Of a stretch of 64,000 nt of DNA, positions 32,896 to 44,859 are shown one piece after another. The position numbers were made by a program, and so were the translations under genes. The notes beneath the pieces are model-generated. The model saw nothing but the letters and a program-made list of their open reading frames with translations, searched no databases and was not told where the DNA came from. Position 1 is the first letter of the stretch, and the number at the start of each line of letters is the position of its first letter. The stretch is from contig NZ_CP157000.1 in assembly GCF_039905635.1 (NCBI RefSeq), forward strand, positions 2,170,001-2,234,000. The letters run 5' to 3'. This stretch comes from Microbacterium sp. ProA8 (GTDB taxonomy: Bacteria; Actinomycetota; Actinomycetes; Actinomycetales; Microbacteriaceae).

Positions 32896-34125
32896 TTATG
32901 GATGCGGTCTCCCCGGTAGGGGCGCTGACGCCCCGGCGGCCGTGGTGCCGAGCCCCGCGGCGATCTCCGTGAGATCGGGCAGCGCCCGGTCGATGGTCTC
33001 CATGGTGGCGGTGAGCGACATCCGGAAGTGGCGCGGCTGGTCGAAGAGCGTCCCGGGCATCACGTAGATCCCGCGTGCCGCGAGGGCATCGCAGAAGGCG
33101 GCCGCGTCGCCGCCCGGCGCTTCGCCCCACAGGTAGAAAGTGCCCTCGGGCCGGGTGACGCGCACGCCCGCATCGGTGAGCGCGCCGTACAGCCGATCCC
33201 GCTTCCGGGCGAGTTCGGCCATGTCGAGCGACACCGACTCGAGCGCCGGCACCGAGTACTGCATGACGGCGTCGGGGAAGCCCCATCCGATCGCGAGACC
33301 CAGGGGCATGAGCGCAGCGCGCAGTTCGTCCCGTTCGGCCGCCGGGATGAGCGGCGACAGAGCGAGGTACCCGAGGCGCTGTCCCGGTGCGAGCAGCACC
33401 TTGCCGTAGCTGTAGTCGATGACCGTCCACGGGTACGAGCCGGCGGGGCTGGCGAAGGCGACGCCGTCGAAACGGATGCGCCGATACGGCTCGTCGGAGA
33501 CGAGCCAGATGCGGCGACCGTGCGTGAGAGATGCCTGTTCGAGCACGTCCGCGAGCGCCCGCCAGGTGTCCTGCGAATAGACGCGTCCGGTCGGGTTGGC
33601 CGGAGAGTTGACGACGACGAGCCGCGTCCGCGGGCCGATCGCGCGAGCGATCGCGTCGACGTCGAGATCGAACGTCTCGGCATCGAGCGCGGCGCGGACC
33701 GGGACGAGGTTCGCGGCCTCGAGCATCGGCTCGTAGCAGAACCATCCGGGTACGGGGATGACGACCTCGTCGCCCGCGTCCGCCAGCATCGCGAACGTCA
33801 GCGAGAGCGCGCCGAACGCGCCTTGGGTCATGGCTATGTCGTCGGGCTCGAAGTCGAGGCCGAGCTCGGTGCGCAGGCCCGCCGCGATCGTCTCCTGCGC
33901 GACCCTCTCGCTCGACTTGTACGCGAACCAGTCCACCGATCGCGGCTCGACCTGCGCCTGGATCGCCGCGGTCAGCCCCGGGAGCGCCAGCTCGTGCGGG
34001 TTGCCGAACGTGAAATCGAGAGCGTCGGCGTCGTCGGCCGTCGCCTGGATGCGTGCGAAGTACGCCGTGACGACGTCGACCGACGCCTTCGCTCGTTTCG
34101 CGCGATCGGACATGGCCATCGCCAT
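32896..34125 (-). CDS. Class I/II PLP-dependent aminotransferase
   Basis: A 409-residue fold-type I enzyme. Cofactor-site segments are present: GAFGAL (ring stacking region), NSPANPTGRVY (Asn), SDEPYRRIRF (Asp/Tyr) and the PLP-lysine in YSYGKVLLAPGQRLGYLAL. FRMSLTATMETIDRALP near the C-terminus supplies the substrate carboxylate Arg. The substrate is unknown; aspartate- or aromatic-type is usual for this group. The first of three in-frame ATGs (MAMAMSD) is used because GGGGAG precedes it. It diverges from marR across 93 bp, so the MarR protein may control both. Confidence 0.85.
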   Translation of the reverse strand: MAMAMSDRAKRAKASVDVVTAYFARIQATADDADALDFTFGNPHELALPGLTAAIQAQVEPRSVDWFAYKSSERVAQETIAAGLRTELGLDFEPDDIAMTQGAFGALSLTFAMLADAGDEVVIPVPGWFCYEPMLEAANLVPVRAALDAETFDLDVDAIARAIGPRTRLVVVNSPANPTGRVYSQDTWRALADVLEQASLTHGRRIWLVSDEPYRRIRFDGVAFASPAGSYPWTVIDYSYGKVLLAPGQRLGYLALSPLIPAAERDELRAALMPLGLAIGWGFPDAVMQYSVPALESVSLDMAELARKRDRLYGALTDAGVRVTRPEGTFYLWGEAPGGDAAAFCDALAARGIYVMPGTLFDQPRHFRMSLTATMETIDRALPDLTEIAAGLGTTAAGASAPLPGRPHP

Positions 34126-34198
34126 CGCTTCTCCCCAGTGCTGCGTCGCCCCTCCGCAAGGATCCCAACGGACGCTGCGTGGGTCAACCCCGGAGGAA

Positions 34199-34221
34199 CA
34201 TAATGTAGTCTGTTCACTATG
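34199..34221 (+). promoter_or_regulatory. marR promoter and candidate MarR operator
   Basis: CATAAT (34199-34204) is a plausible -10 box. TAGT-N6-ACTA at 34206-34219 is an inverted repeat running into the marR ATG, a location that suits autoregulation. The nearest GGAGG is 21 nt from the ATG, too far to act as a Shine-Dalgarno, so the mRNA leader is probably only a few nucleotides. Confidence 0.5.
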
Positions 34222-34686
34222 TCCGGCACGAAGATCCTCGACACCCTGCTCGCCCTGTCGCAGGTGCTGGAGGCCGATCAGGCGGCCGAACTGGAGCGGC
34301 GCGGACTCACCCAGCCCCGCACCCATCTGCTGTGGGTGCTGTACCACGGCGGGCCGGTGACCCAGGCTCAGCTGGCCGAGGCGATCGGCGTCACGCCGCG
34401 CCACGTCACGACGCTCGTCGACGCGCTGGAAGCGACGGGCTTCGCGCGGCGGGAGCCGCATCCGTCCGATCGCCGCGCCGTGCTGGTGCACCTGACGGAA
34501 CGCGGACTCTCGATCATGCAGGCGATGGATGCCGAGCACGAGTCGCTCGGCAGCGATCTGATCGCCGGGCTGGACGACGAGACCGTACGCGTCACGGCCG
34601 ACGCTCTGCAGCATGTCCTGACCACGCTGCAGCGCCTCGTCGCCGAGCATGCGGCACGGCAGGACGAGCGAGTGGAGCACGCATGA
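34219..34686 (+). CDS. MarR-family transcriptional regulator
   Basis: A 155-residue winged-helix dimeric repressor. The DNA-binding region VTQAQLAEAIGVTPRHVTTLVDALEATGFARREPHPSDRRAVLV (about 48-90) has the standard helix-turn-helix and wing with the DRR motif. Its 3' end overlaps the following membrane-protein gene (ATGA). The probable targets are its own operon and the divergent aminotransferase; the effector is unknown. Confidence 0.92.
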   Translation: MSGTKILDTLLALSQVLEADQAAELERRGLTQPRTHLLWVLYHGGPVTQAQLAEAIGVTPRHVTTLVDALEATGFARREPHPSDRRAVLVHLTERGLSIMQAMDAEHESLGSDLIAGLDDETVRVTADALQHVLTTLQRLVAEHAARQDERVEHA

Positions 34687-35336
34687 GCACCCCGACCACG
34701 ACCCAGACGCCGCGACCGACGCCCGCGTCGTTCGGGCAGCGCCTACGACGTCTCGCCGCACTCGCGTGGCGCGCCGAGATCGGGATCTGGCAGAGCCTCT
34801 ACCGCTGGATCTTCCGCCGCCCGCGCGTCCCCGCCGGGGCCACCGGGTTCGCGTACCACTCCCCCGTCTTCACGATCCTGATGATCTTCATCGTGCTGTC
34901 TGCGGTGGAGATCCCCATCATCGATCTCATCGTCCACCCGTGGCCGTGGGTGCGCATCCCGCTTCTGATCCTCGGGATCTGGGGGCTCACCTGGATGATC
35001 GGCCTCGCGCTGAGCTACCTCACGCGTCCCCACGCCGTCGGTCCGGACGGCATCCGTGCGCGCGTGGGCGCGGACGTCGATGTCGACCTGCCGTGGGAGG
35101 CGGTGGCGTCGGTCGAGCGGTCGCGCGACGTCGCCGAGAAGGCACCGAAGCTTCGCGACGAGGAGCACGGGCGCACGCTGTCGCTGCGCATGGCGAACGA
35201 GACCAACATCCTCATCGTGCTCGAGAAGCCGGTGCGCACGAGGCTGTCGGGCAACGCGGTCGAGATCGATGCGGTGCGGCTCTGGGCCGACGACGTCGAC
35301 GGCTTCCTGCAGGCGGTCCGCACGCACATCCCCTGA
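34683..35336 (+). CDS. Uncharacterised two-helix membrane protein
   Basis: A 217-residue protein with a basic N-terminus and two membrane helices (FTILMIFIVLSAVEIPIIDLIV about 60-82; IPLLILGIWGLTWMIGLALSYL about 93-115). A cytosolic beta-rich C-terminal domain (GPDGIRARVGADVDVDLPWEAVASV) resembles bacterial PH-like domains. No firm family. It is translationally coupled to marR, so the regulator probably controls its level. Confidence 0.75.
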   Translation: MSTPTTTQTPRPTPASFGQRLRRLAALAWRAEIGIWQSLYRWIFRRPRVPAGATGFAYHSPVFTILMIFIVLSAVEIPIIDLIVHPWPWVRIPLLILGIWGLTWMIGLALSYLTRPHAVGPDGIRARVGADVDVDLPWEAVASVERSRDVAEKAPKLRDEEHGRTLSLRMANETNILIVLEKPVRTRLSGNAVEIDAVRLWADDVDGFLQAVRTHIP

Positions 35337-35379
35337 GTTCGACGCCCGCTCGCCGGCCCAGGCGTCCGCGCCGCTTTGA

Positions 35380-37011
35380 TCAGCGCGCGGCGCGGCGGGC
35401 TGCCTCCCGCGCCGTCGTGAGCGCCGTGAGCTCGGCGTCGACCTCGTCGAGGATCTCGTCATGCGCGACTGCCGCGATGCCGTCTCGCAGCCGCCCGGCC
35501 ACGCGGGCGGCTCGTCGCCGGGCGCCCGCCCGCACTGCGAACGCCGACGCGACGGCGAGCATGAGGCCGAGCGCCGCACCCGCCACCAGCAGCAGGGTCG
35601 GCCAGGGCACGTCGAACTCGCCCACCGCCAGCATCGGCACGAGGCCCTCCGTCGGCATCCGGAGATAGTCCAGAAGGGCGAGCAGCCCGAGCCAGGCGCC
35701 CCCGGCGATGGCGACGGCGAGCAGCAGCCACTGCATCACGTTCGCCACACCCCACCAGCGCGCGCTGCGCACTTCGACTGTCCGCACGATCGCGCGGTCG
35801 ACGGAGTCGACGATGCCGGCCGAGGCCGCGACAGCGCGGGCGTTGACGCGTTCCTGCGCGCCGCCGGGAAGCGCCGCGGCGGCGGCCGCGACGTAGGTGC
35901 GGGTGGCGGTCGCGACCTGTGCGCGAACGGCCGGGGATGCCGTCGGAAGCGACGAGCGGATGAGCTCCGAATCCGCAGGCGCGTCCACCTCGCGCCGGCG
36001 CTCGGGTGGGCGAAGCCCCAGTGTGCGCAGCGGGTCGGCGCGCAGCGCTCGCACCCAGCGCGTCGGTGGCCACCCGGTGCGGGCGAACCCGTCGCGCAGG
36101 CTCGAGTCGCGCACCGCGTCGACGACGAGAGGAATGCCGGCCGCATGCTCAAGTGCGTCGACGAGGCGGCGGCGGGCGTCGGCCAGCGCGCGTGCGTCCG
36201 GCGCCGTGCCAGGAAGGGCGGCGAGCAGCTCGGACGCCGCGTGACGCACATCGGCCGTGAGACGCGCGGTCGACGCCTCCCGCCGGTCGACGGCACGCGC
36301 GATGAGGGCTTCGAGCTGGGGCACGCCTTCGCCGCTGTGTGCGGACGCGCCGAGGATGCGCGCCCGGAGTCCATCGGCCTCCACGAGGCGCGTCAGGTCA
36401 GCCAGGCACGCGGCAGCGTCTTCGTGGGTCAGGCGGTCGAGCTGGTTGAGCACGACGACCACCGAGTCCTCGTGACCGGCGAGGGGAATGAGGTAGCGGG
36501 AGTGGAGGACCGCGTCGGCGTACTTCTGCGGGTTGGTGACCCACACCAGCAGATCGGCTCGTTCGGTCACGTGGTCGGCGCGCACCCTGTGCTCGGTGAC
36601 CACGGAGTCGTGGTCAGGCAGGTCCAGCAAGACGAGGCCTTCGGGGTGCCTCGATGAGACGTCGAGTTCGTGACGCTCCTTCACTCCGAGCCAGTCGAGG
36701 AGGGCGGCCGAGCCGGCTGCGATGTCGGAGGACTCGGCGATGGCGGCAAGGGGGAACGCGGTCGTGGGGCGCTGCTGGCTCGTGCGGGCGAGGTCCGCTC
36801 CGGTGAGGAGATTGAACAACGTGGACTTGCCCGTGCCGGTCGCCCCTGCGAGTGCGACGACCGTGTGCTCGGCCGACAGCTGCGAACGCTCCCCCGCACG
36901 CTGCAGGGCCAGCCGCGCAGCGGCGATCACCTCGTCGGCGATCCGTCCCTCCGCGGCGTCGGCCGCGACACGCAGATCCGCGGCGCGCTGGGAGAGTGTC
37001 GTCCGCGCCAT
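35380..37011 (-). CDS. Dynamin-like/YfjP-type GTPase, second of a pair
   Basis: A 543-residue GTPase. The P-loop is GATGTGKST (about 55-63), G3 is DLPDHDS (Gly replaced by Asp relative to DxPG) and G4 is NQLD. Two adjacent membrane helices near 425-490 ([42 protein letters not shown]) anchor it, followed by a helical C-terminus. The arrangement resembles paired bacterial dynamin-like proteins (DynA/DynB, IniA/IniC). Its ATG overlaps the stop of the first GTPase gene (TGATG), so the pair is made together, probably as a heteromeric membrane-remodelling complex. Confidence 0.8.
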   Translation of the reverse strand: MARTTLSQRAADLRVAADAAEGRIADEVIAAARLALQRAGERSQLSAEHTVVALAGATGTGKSTLFNLLTGADLARTSQQRPTTAFPLAAIAESSDIAAGSAALLDWLGVKERHELDVSSRHPEGLVLLDLPDHDSVVTEHRVRADHVTERADLLVWVTNPQKYADAVLHSRYLIPLAGHEDSVVVVLNQLDRLTHEDAAACLADLTRLVEADGLRARILGASAHSGEGVPQLEALIARAVDRREASTARLTADVRHAASELLAALPGTAPDARALADARRRLVDALEHAAGIPLVVDAVRDSSLRDGFARTGWPPTRWVRALRADPLRTLGLRPPERRREVDAPADSELIRSSLPTASPAVRAQVATATRTYVAAAAAALPGGAQERVNARAVAASAGIVDSVDRAIVRTVEVRSARWWGVANVMQWLLLAVAIAGGAWLGLLALLDYLRMPTEGLVPMLAVGEFDVPWPTLLLVAGAALGLMLAVASAFAVRAGARRRAARVAGRLRDGIAAVAHDEILDEVDAELTALTTAREAARRAAR

Positions 37012-39005
37012 CAGCCCTGCCTGCCCAGCAGCCGCTGCCAGAATCCGGGCTTCCTCGGCTCCTCCGCGGGGCCTGGCGTCGCCGGTGCACCGGATTCCTC
37101 GGCGCTGACGCCTCGCGCGGCGATGTCGACGCCACGAAGGTGCGCGCCACGGAGCGCGGGCACGGGACTCGCGGCGCGCGGGGCGTTCACCACCCGCGCG
37201 CGGCGTTCCTCGGCGGATGCGCGCCTCAGCTCCTCAGCGGCATCCCGCAGCTCGTCGCCTGCCGACTCCGAGATGGCGAGAGCCGTGACCGCCGTGAGAG
37301 CGATGGAGGCGTCGGCATCGAGCAGAGACCCCAGGCGCCGGGTGAGTCGCTCGGATGCCTCGGCCGTGAGCCTGCGGACGGCGTCGTCGCCGAACACGGC
37401 TTCGAGCACCTTCTGTGCGAGCAGCGCCGTCCCTCCGGCGACTCCGACCTCGATGCCGGTGAGGCCTCCCGTGCTGCCGAAGACGACCAGCATGAGAGCC
37501 ACGCCCAGACCGTTGACGCCGAAGCTCAGTCCCCTGGCCAGGCCGCGGCGGTCCGCTCCCTGTTCCTGCACGATGGCGAGCACGTCGCCCTGCCATGCGC
37601 GGATCTGCTCGGCGATCGCCGATCTGAGGTCGGCCGTGCTGACGCCCGTCACCCCCGCCGTCGCTCCGGCGTCCACGAGGATCCCCGCACCGGCCGGGTC
37701 GCTGCGCCAGGCGGAGCGCACCCGTTCCCGTGCCGTCTCCATCGCATCGATCGTGATGGCCTCGAGTCCGCTGGCGATCGCGAGCTCGACCGGCTTCGCG
37801 TCGGGTTCCCCGCCACGGAAAAACGAGACGACGGCGTCGCGGGCGCGGCTCACGCCGCGTTCTATCGAGCGCATGAAGGTGCTTGCTCCGACGAAGTCCT
37901 GCCATCGCGTGAGCACCTCGCCGCGGAGCATCGCGCCGTCTGTCGTCGCCGTTGCGATCTGCGACGACGCTTCGGCGTACGCGGCCTCGACGATCTGCCG
38001 AAGGCGCGCCGCGGAGGCCGCCTGCCCGTCGGCGGCGGCGGCGACACCCCGCACGGCCTCCGCGAGATCGGTCAGGACCCCGTCGCGCGTGGCGAGCGCC
38101 ACATCATCACGGGCGTCTGCGCTTCCGCCCAGGTCGGTGAGCCACCCCGAGATGTCGGCGACGGCTGCTTCGGGGAGCAGTCCGTCGGGATCGAGCCGGG
38201 CCTCGGGCACGACGAAGAGCGGCGCGTCGCCGAGGTCGTGTTCGAGCATCATGCGACGGAGGTCCGACACGACGGCGTCACCGCCCGCGTCGACGCGGTC
38301 CAGGACGAGGGCCAGCTGGGCGTGGCGCGCTGCGGCTGCGCGCAACAGCTCCCATGGGACGGCGTCGGCGTAGCGCGCCGCCGTCGTGACGAACAGCCAG
38401 AGATCCGCGGCCGCCAGCAGCTGTGCGGCGAGTTCCCGGTTCGCGACCTCCACGGAATCGATGTCGGGCGCGTCGAGAAGCGCGAGCCCCGGGGGCATCC
38501 CGGCGAAGGGGGCGAGCCGGAGCGCCCGCACGCCGGACGCCGCGGTGCCGTCACGCTCGTCGACGGAGGATCCTCCGGAGGCCACGGTCGTGTGGATGCG
38601 CGTCAAGGTCGGAAGGATCCGCTCGGGCGCGAACCACGGTGCGTCGGCGGGGTGGTGCACGAGGACCGGCGAGCGGGTCGTCGGCCGCAGAACGCCCGGG
38701 GTCGTGAGGGCGGCGCCCAGAACGGAATTCACGAGGGTCGACTTGCCCGCGCCTGTCGATCCGCCGACGACGACCAGGAGCGGGGCTCCGTCCGATCGCA
38801 GCCGCGGCAGGAGGTAGTCATCGATCTGCGCGAGGATGTCGTGCCGACGCGATCGAGCCTCCGCGACGCCGGCTCCCTCTAGCGGCAGCGTGGCAGCGCT
38901 GAGCCGGCCGCGCACGACGTCGACCGCACTGATGAGGCGGCCACGGGCGTGGGCCGCGGCATCTCTGCTCCCGTCGTCGCCGTCCGGCATGTCCCCATCC
39001 TGCAC
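37011..39005 (-). CDS. Dynamin-like/YfjP-type GTPase, first of a pair
   Basis: A 664-residue GTPase with P-loop GGSTGAGKST (about 60-69), G3-like LLDAPDIDS and a LVLDRVD G4. A long helical stalk follows, then a central hydrophobic hairpin (SFGVNGLGVALMLVVFGSTGGLTGIEVGVAGGTALLA), as in dynamin-like paddles. The C-terminus is Pro-rich (ATPGPAEEPRKPGFWQRLLGRQG). The GTG at 39005 is chosen for the GGAGGG 7 nt upstream; ATG 38990 is an alternative. The same frame is open to 39821 but that part overlaps the TRIC gene and is not coding. Coupled to the next GTPase gene. Confidence 0.8.
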   Translation of the reverse strand: MQDGDMPDGDDGSRDAAAHARGRLISAVDVVRGRLSAATLPLEGAGVAEARSRRHDILAQIDDYLLPRLRSDGAPLLVVVGGSTGAGKSTLVNSVLGAALTTPGVLRPTTRSPVLVHHPADAPWFAPERILPTLTRIHTTVASGGSSVDERDGTAASGVRALRLAPFAGMPPGLALLDAPDIDSVEVANRELAAQLLAAADLWLFVTTAARYADAVPWELLRAAAARHAQLALVLDRVDAGGDAVVSDLRRMMLEHDLGDAPLFVVPEARLDPDGLLPEAAVADISGWLTDLGGSADARDDVALATRDGVLTDLAEAVRGVAAAADGQAASAARLRQIVEAAYAEASSQIATATTDGAMLRGEVLTRWQDFVGASTFMRSIERGVSRARDAVVSFFRGGEPDAKPVELAIASGLEAITIDAMETARERVRSAWRSDPAGAGILVDAGATAGVTGVSTADLRSAIAEQIRAWQGDVLAIVQEQGADRRGLARGLSFGVNGLGVALMLVVFGSTGGLTGIEVGVAGGTALLAQKVLEAVFGDDAVRRLTAEASERLTRRLGSLLDADASIALTAVTALAISESAGDELRDAAEELRRASAEERRARVVNAPRAASPVPALRGAHLRGVDIAARGVSAEESGAPATPGPAEEPRKPGFWQRLLGRQG

Positions 39006-39083
39006 CACGTGTCCCTCCGCGTGCCCGCACACGCTCGCGCGGGGCACCCGGCATCTTGCGCCTCCGGACGCGACAATGGAGGG

Positions 39084-39770
39084 GTGGACGAGCCTGTCTT
39101 CGTGATCCCCTTGTGGGCCGACCTCATCGCCGTGGGCCTCGGCGGCATCCAAGGCGCCCTCTTCGCCTCCGGGTTCCGCGGTCAGCGGCGACTCGACCTG
39201 CTCGGAGTCGCCATCATCGGGATCGTGGTGGGCATGGGGGGCGGTCTCATCCGCGATCTGCTGCTGAACGTGACACCCACCACCCTGCAGAGCAACTGGT
39301 ATCTGCTGACCGCGACCGGTGCGGCACTGTTCGGGATGCTGCTCGCCGGTCTGTTCCAGCGGCTCAACGCGGTGATCCTCGGTCTGGACGCACTGGTCAT
39401 CGGGCTGTTCGGCGCCTTCGGCACCAGCAAGGCCCTCGCGGTCGGGCTGCCGCTCGTGCCGGCCGTGTTCGTCGGGGTCTGCGCGGCGGTCGGCGGCGGC
39501 ATCCTGCGGGACATGATCATGGGGCTTCCCGTCGCGATCATGCACGTCGGCTCGCTCTACGCGGTGGCCGCGGGGGCCGGATGCCTCGTCCTGGCGCTCT
39601 CGCACGAGCTCGGCGCGAACCTGGTGGTCGCCGCCGTGATCGGGATCGCTGTGACCACGGTGATCCGCCTGCTCGCGGTGATCTTCGACATCTCTCTGCC
39701 GGAACAGCGCGCGCTGTATCGGCGTAAGGTCGCCGTCGAGACGTCGGCGATCCCGATCGTCAAGCCCTGA
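39084..39770 (+). CDS. TRIC family (UPF0126) membrane channel
   Basis: A 228-residue membrane protein with seven hydrophobic helices and the duplicated glycine motif of trimeric intracellular cation channels: GMGGGLIRDLLL and AVGGGILRDMIM. Prokaryotic TRIC proteins conduct K+/Na+; the physiological role here is unknown. The GTG start is preceded by GGAGGG, and GACAAT lies 6 nt before it. It diverges from the GTPase pair. Confidence 0.88.
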   Translation: MDEPVFVIPLWADLIAVGLGGIQGALFASGFRGQRRLDLLGVAIIGIVVGMGGGLIRDLLLNVTPTTLQSNWYLLTATGAALFGMLLAGLFQRLNAVILGLDALVIGLFGAFGTSKALAVGLPLVPAVFVGVCAAVGGGILRDMIMGLPVAIMHVGSLYAVAAGAGCLVLALSHELGANLVVAAVIGIAVTTVIRLLAVIFDISLPEQRALYRRKVAVETSAIPIVKP

Positions 39771-39823
39771 GCGGGGCTCGGCCCCCTCGGCTGCCGGCGT
39801 CCGAAAGCAGGCCGAACGCACAC

Positions 39824-39862
39824 CGACGGGTGCACGCGGGGATCACCCGCGCACACCCGTCG
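39824..39862 (+). terminator. Bidirectional terminator between TRIC gene and leuA
   Basis: Outer stem CGACGGGTG/CACCCGTCG encloses an inner CGCGGG/CCCGCG stem. It lies 53 nt after the TRIC stop and 11 nt past the leuA stop, on convergent strands. Confidence 0.8.
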
Positions 39863-39873
39863 ACGGTTCGCGC

Positions 39874-42523
<2,650 letters not shown>

Positions 42524-42538
42524 GCCGCGGACACCGCG

Positions 42539-43501
42539 TCAGAAGCCGAGGCGTCCCAGCTGCTTCGGGTCTCGCTGCCATTCCTTCGCGACGCGCACGT
42601 GCAGCTTCAGGAAGACCTTCGTGCCGACCAGCGGCTCGATCTGCGCGCGAGCACGCGCGCCGACGTCGCGCAGGCGTGAGCCCTTGTGGCCGATGATGAT
42701 CGCCTTCTGACTGTCGCGCTCGACGATGAGGTTCGCGTGGATGTCGGTCATCGAACCCGTGTCGCGCTCGGAGATGTCCTCGATCGTGACGGCGATGGAG
42801 TGCGGCAGCTCGTCGCGCACGCCCTCGAGCGCCGCCTCGCGGATGATCTCGGCGATGCGGTCCTCGGTCGACTCGTCGGTGACGACGCCGTCGGGGTAGA
42901 GCGCCGGGCCCTTGGGCATGAGGACGAGCAGCTCGTCGGTCAGCACGTCGAGCTGATCACGGGTCAGTGCCGAGAGCGGAATGACAGCGGCCCAGTCCTC
43001 GCGCAGCTGGTCGACCTCGATCAGCCTCTCGGTGATCTCTTCGCGGGTCGCGGCATCCGTCTTCGTCACGATCGCGACCTTCTTCGCGCGGCCGTAGCCG
43101 CCCAGCGACTCCGCGATGCGACGGTCGCCGGGACCGACCTTCTCGGTGGCGGGCACGCAGAAGCCGATCACATCGACATCGCCCAGCACCTGCTCGACGA
43201 GGTCGTTCAGACGCTGCCCGAGCAGGGTGCGGGGCTTGTGGAGGCCCGGCGTGTCGACGATCACCAGCTGGCCGCCCGGGCGGTTCACGATGCCGCGGAT
43301 GGCGCGCCGCGTCGTCTGCGGCTTGTCGCTGGTGATCGCCACCTTCTCGCCGACCAGGGCGTTCGTGAGCGTCGACTTGCCGACGTTCGGGCGGCCGACG
43401 AAGGTGACGAAGCCCGAACGGCCGGCGGGGGACCCGGGCTCGGGGGTCGACCCCGCAGCAGCGGCTGGCTCGACGGCCGGGGTGGCGTCGTTCTCGGTCA
43501 T
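42539..43501 (-). CDS. era: GTPase Era
   Basis: Ribosome-assembly GTPase that binds the 3' end of 16S rRNA. The 320-residue protein has P-loop GRPNVGKSTL (about 36-45), switch II DTPGLHKPR, G4 TKTD and a C-terminal KH domain with the ILVERDSQKAIIIGHKG-type GxxG loop (here IGHKGSRLRDVG). The N-terminus has about 28 extra residues rich in Ala/Pro. Its ATG overlaps the stop of the hemolysin-family gene (ATGA). It ends the HIT-phoH-ybeY-CBS-era operon. Confidence 0.95.
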   Translation of the reverse strand: MTENDATPAVEPAAAAGSTPEPGSPAGRSGFVTFVGRPNVGKSTLTNALVGEKVAITSDKPQTTRRAIRGIVNRPGGQLVIVDTPGLHKPRTLLGQRLNDLVEQVLGDVDVIGFCVPATEKVGPGDRRIAESLGGYGRAKKVAIVTKTDAATREEITERLIEVDQLREDWAAVIPLSALTRDQLDVLTDELLVLMPKGPALYPDGVVTDESTEDRIAEIIREAALEGVRDELPHSIAVTIEDISERDTGSMTDIHANLIVERDSQKAIIIGHKGSRLRDVGARARAQIEPLVGTKVFLKLHVRVAKEWQRDPKQLGRLGF

Positions 43502-44859
43502 GGAGTGTCTTCCTTCTTCGGCAGCCGGATCTCGCCGGTGCGGGGGCTCGTGATGCGGATCTCGCCCGTGCGAGGCCGGCCGTTGCTGCCGGCAGGGTCG
43601 AGGGCCGGGTCGCCGCGTTCGACGAACACCGTCGAGATGCCGCGGCCGCGTCCGCGGGATGCGCCGCCGGTGAGCACCAGGCCGGCGTACTCGGCCGTCG
43701 CGCCCGGCTGGGGCACTCGACCGAGCGCCTTGCCGAGTAGGCCGCCGATCGAGTCGACGTCATCGTCCTCCAGTTCGAGGCCGAACAGATCGCCGACCTC
43801 GTCGAGACCGAGACGCGCGCTCACGCGGTAGTGACCGGGCTCGAGCTCGGTTACTTCCTCGGCCCGAGGGTCGTATTCGTCCGAGATCTCACCGACGAGC
43901 TCCTCGATGAGGTCTTCGAGCGTGACGAGTCCCGAGACGCCGCCGTACTCGTCGACCACGAGGCACACGTGCACCGCGTCGCGCTTCATCTGCTGCAGCA
44001 GCGTCTCGGCCTTCATCGACTCGGGCACGAACACGGCAGGTCGTGCGATGCGCTTGATCGGGGCATCCCGCCACCCCGTCTCGTCGCGGAAGCCGAACTG
44101 CACCAGGTCCTTGAGATACAGCACTCCGACCACGTCATCGGCGTCGTCGTCGACGATGGGGACGCGTGACACGCCCTTCTCGAGGAACACCTTCATCGCC
44201 TCGCGGGTCGACGTGGACGCGTCCACGGTGACCATGTCGGTGCGCGGCACCATGACCGCTCGCACGAAGGTGTCGGTGAAGTCGAAGACCGAGTGGATGA
44301 GCTCCCGGTCGTCCTGCTCGATGAGCTCGTTCTCCGCGGCCTCGTCGATGATGCTGAGCAGCTGCTCCTCGGACGCGAACGACGACCCGCGCGAACCACC
44401 CGGCGTGATGCGGGTGCCGAGGGCGACGAGGCCGTGGGCGAGCGGACCGAGGATGATCCTGACTCCGCGGATGACGGGCGCCGCGCCCCGCAGCAGGGCC
44501 TTGGCGTGCAGCCGGCCCAGAGTGCGCGGGCTCGCGCCCACGACGACGTACGACACGCCGGTCATCAGCACCGCGGCGGCGAGCATCGCCCACCAGATGT
44601 TGTTGAAGAGGTCGGTGAACGCGACCGTCACGAGCACGGCCGCGGTCGTCTCTGCGAGGACGCGGATGAAGATCACCGCATTCGCGTGCGCATCGGGATC
44701 GGCCGCGATCTTGCGCAGCGCCTCGGCGTTGCGGTCCCCCGCGCCGAGCTCGGCGAGGTCGGCGCGCGAGGTCACGCTGAGGGCGGCGTCGATCGCGACC
44801 ATCAGGGCGCCGAACGCGAGCAACAGCGCCGCCGCGATCAGGAGGAGCGCAGCGGTCAT
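43498..44859 (-). CDS. Hemolysin/CorC family membrane protein with CBS pair
   Basis: A 453-residue protein with an N-terminal DUF21/CNNM domain of four helices (LLIAAALLLAFGALMVAIDAAL; VIFIRVLAETTAAVLVTVAF onward). It is followed by two CBS domains (RAVMVPRTDMVTVDASTSTRE; ESMKAETLLQQMKRDAVHVCLVVDEYGGVSGLVTLEDL) and a C-terminal CorC/HlyC domain. The family is linked to Mg2+/Co2+ efflux. Overlaps of 4 nt couple it to ybeY upstream and era downstream. Confidence 0.9.
   Translation of the reverse strand: MTAALLLIAAALLLAFGALMVAIDAALSVTSRADLAELGAGDRNAEALRKIAADPDAHANAVIFIRVLAETTAAVLVTVAFTDLFNNIWWAMLAAAVLMTGVSYVVVGASPRTLGRLHAKALLRGAAPVIRGVRIILGPLAHGLVALGTRITPGGSRGSSFASEEQLLSIIDEAAENELIEQDDRELIHSVFDFTDTFVRAVMVPRTDMVTVDASTSTREAMKVFLEKGVSRVPIVDDDADDVVGVLYLKDLVQFGFRDETGWRDAPIKRIARPAVFVPESMKAETLLQQMKRDAVHVCLVVDEYGGVSGLVTLEDLIEELVGEISDEYDPRAEEVTELEPGHYRVSARLGLDEVGDLFGLELEDDDVDSIGGLLGKALGRVPQPGATAEYAGLVLTGGASRGRGRGISTVFVERGDPALDPAGSNGRPRTGEIRITSPRTGEIRLPKKEDTP

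Noticed and set aside
39006..39821. Extension of the first GTPase frame upstream to 39821
   Set aside because: It overlaps the TRIC gene on the opposite strand almost completely and lacks similarity to GTPases; the GTG at 39005 with GGAGGG fits the start.
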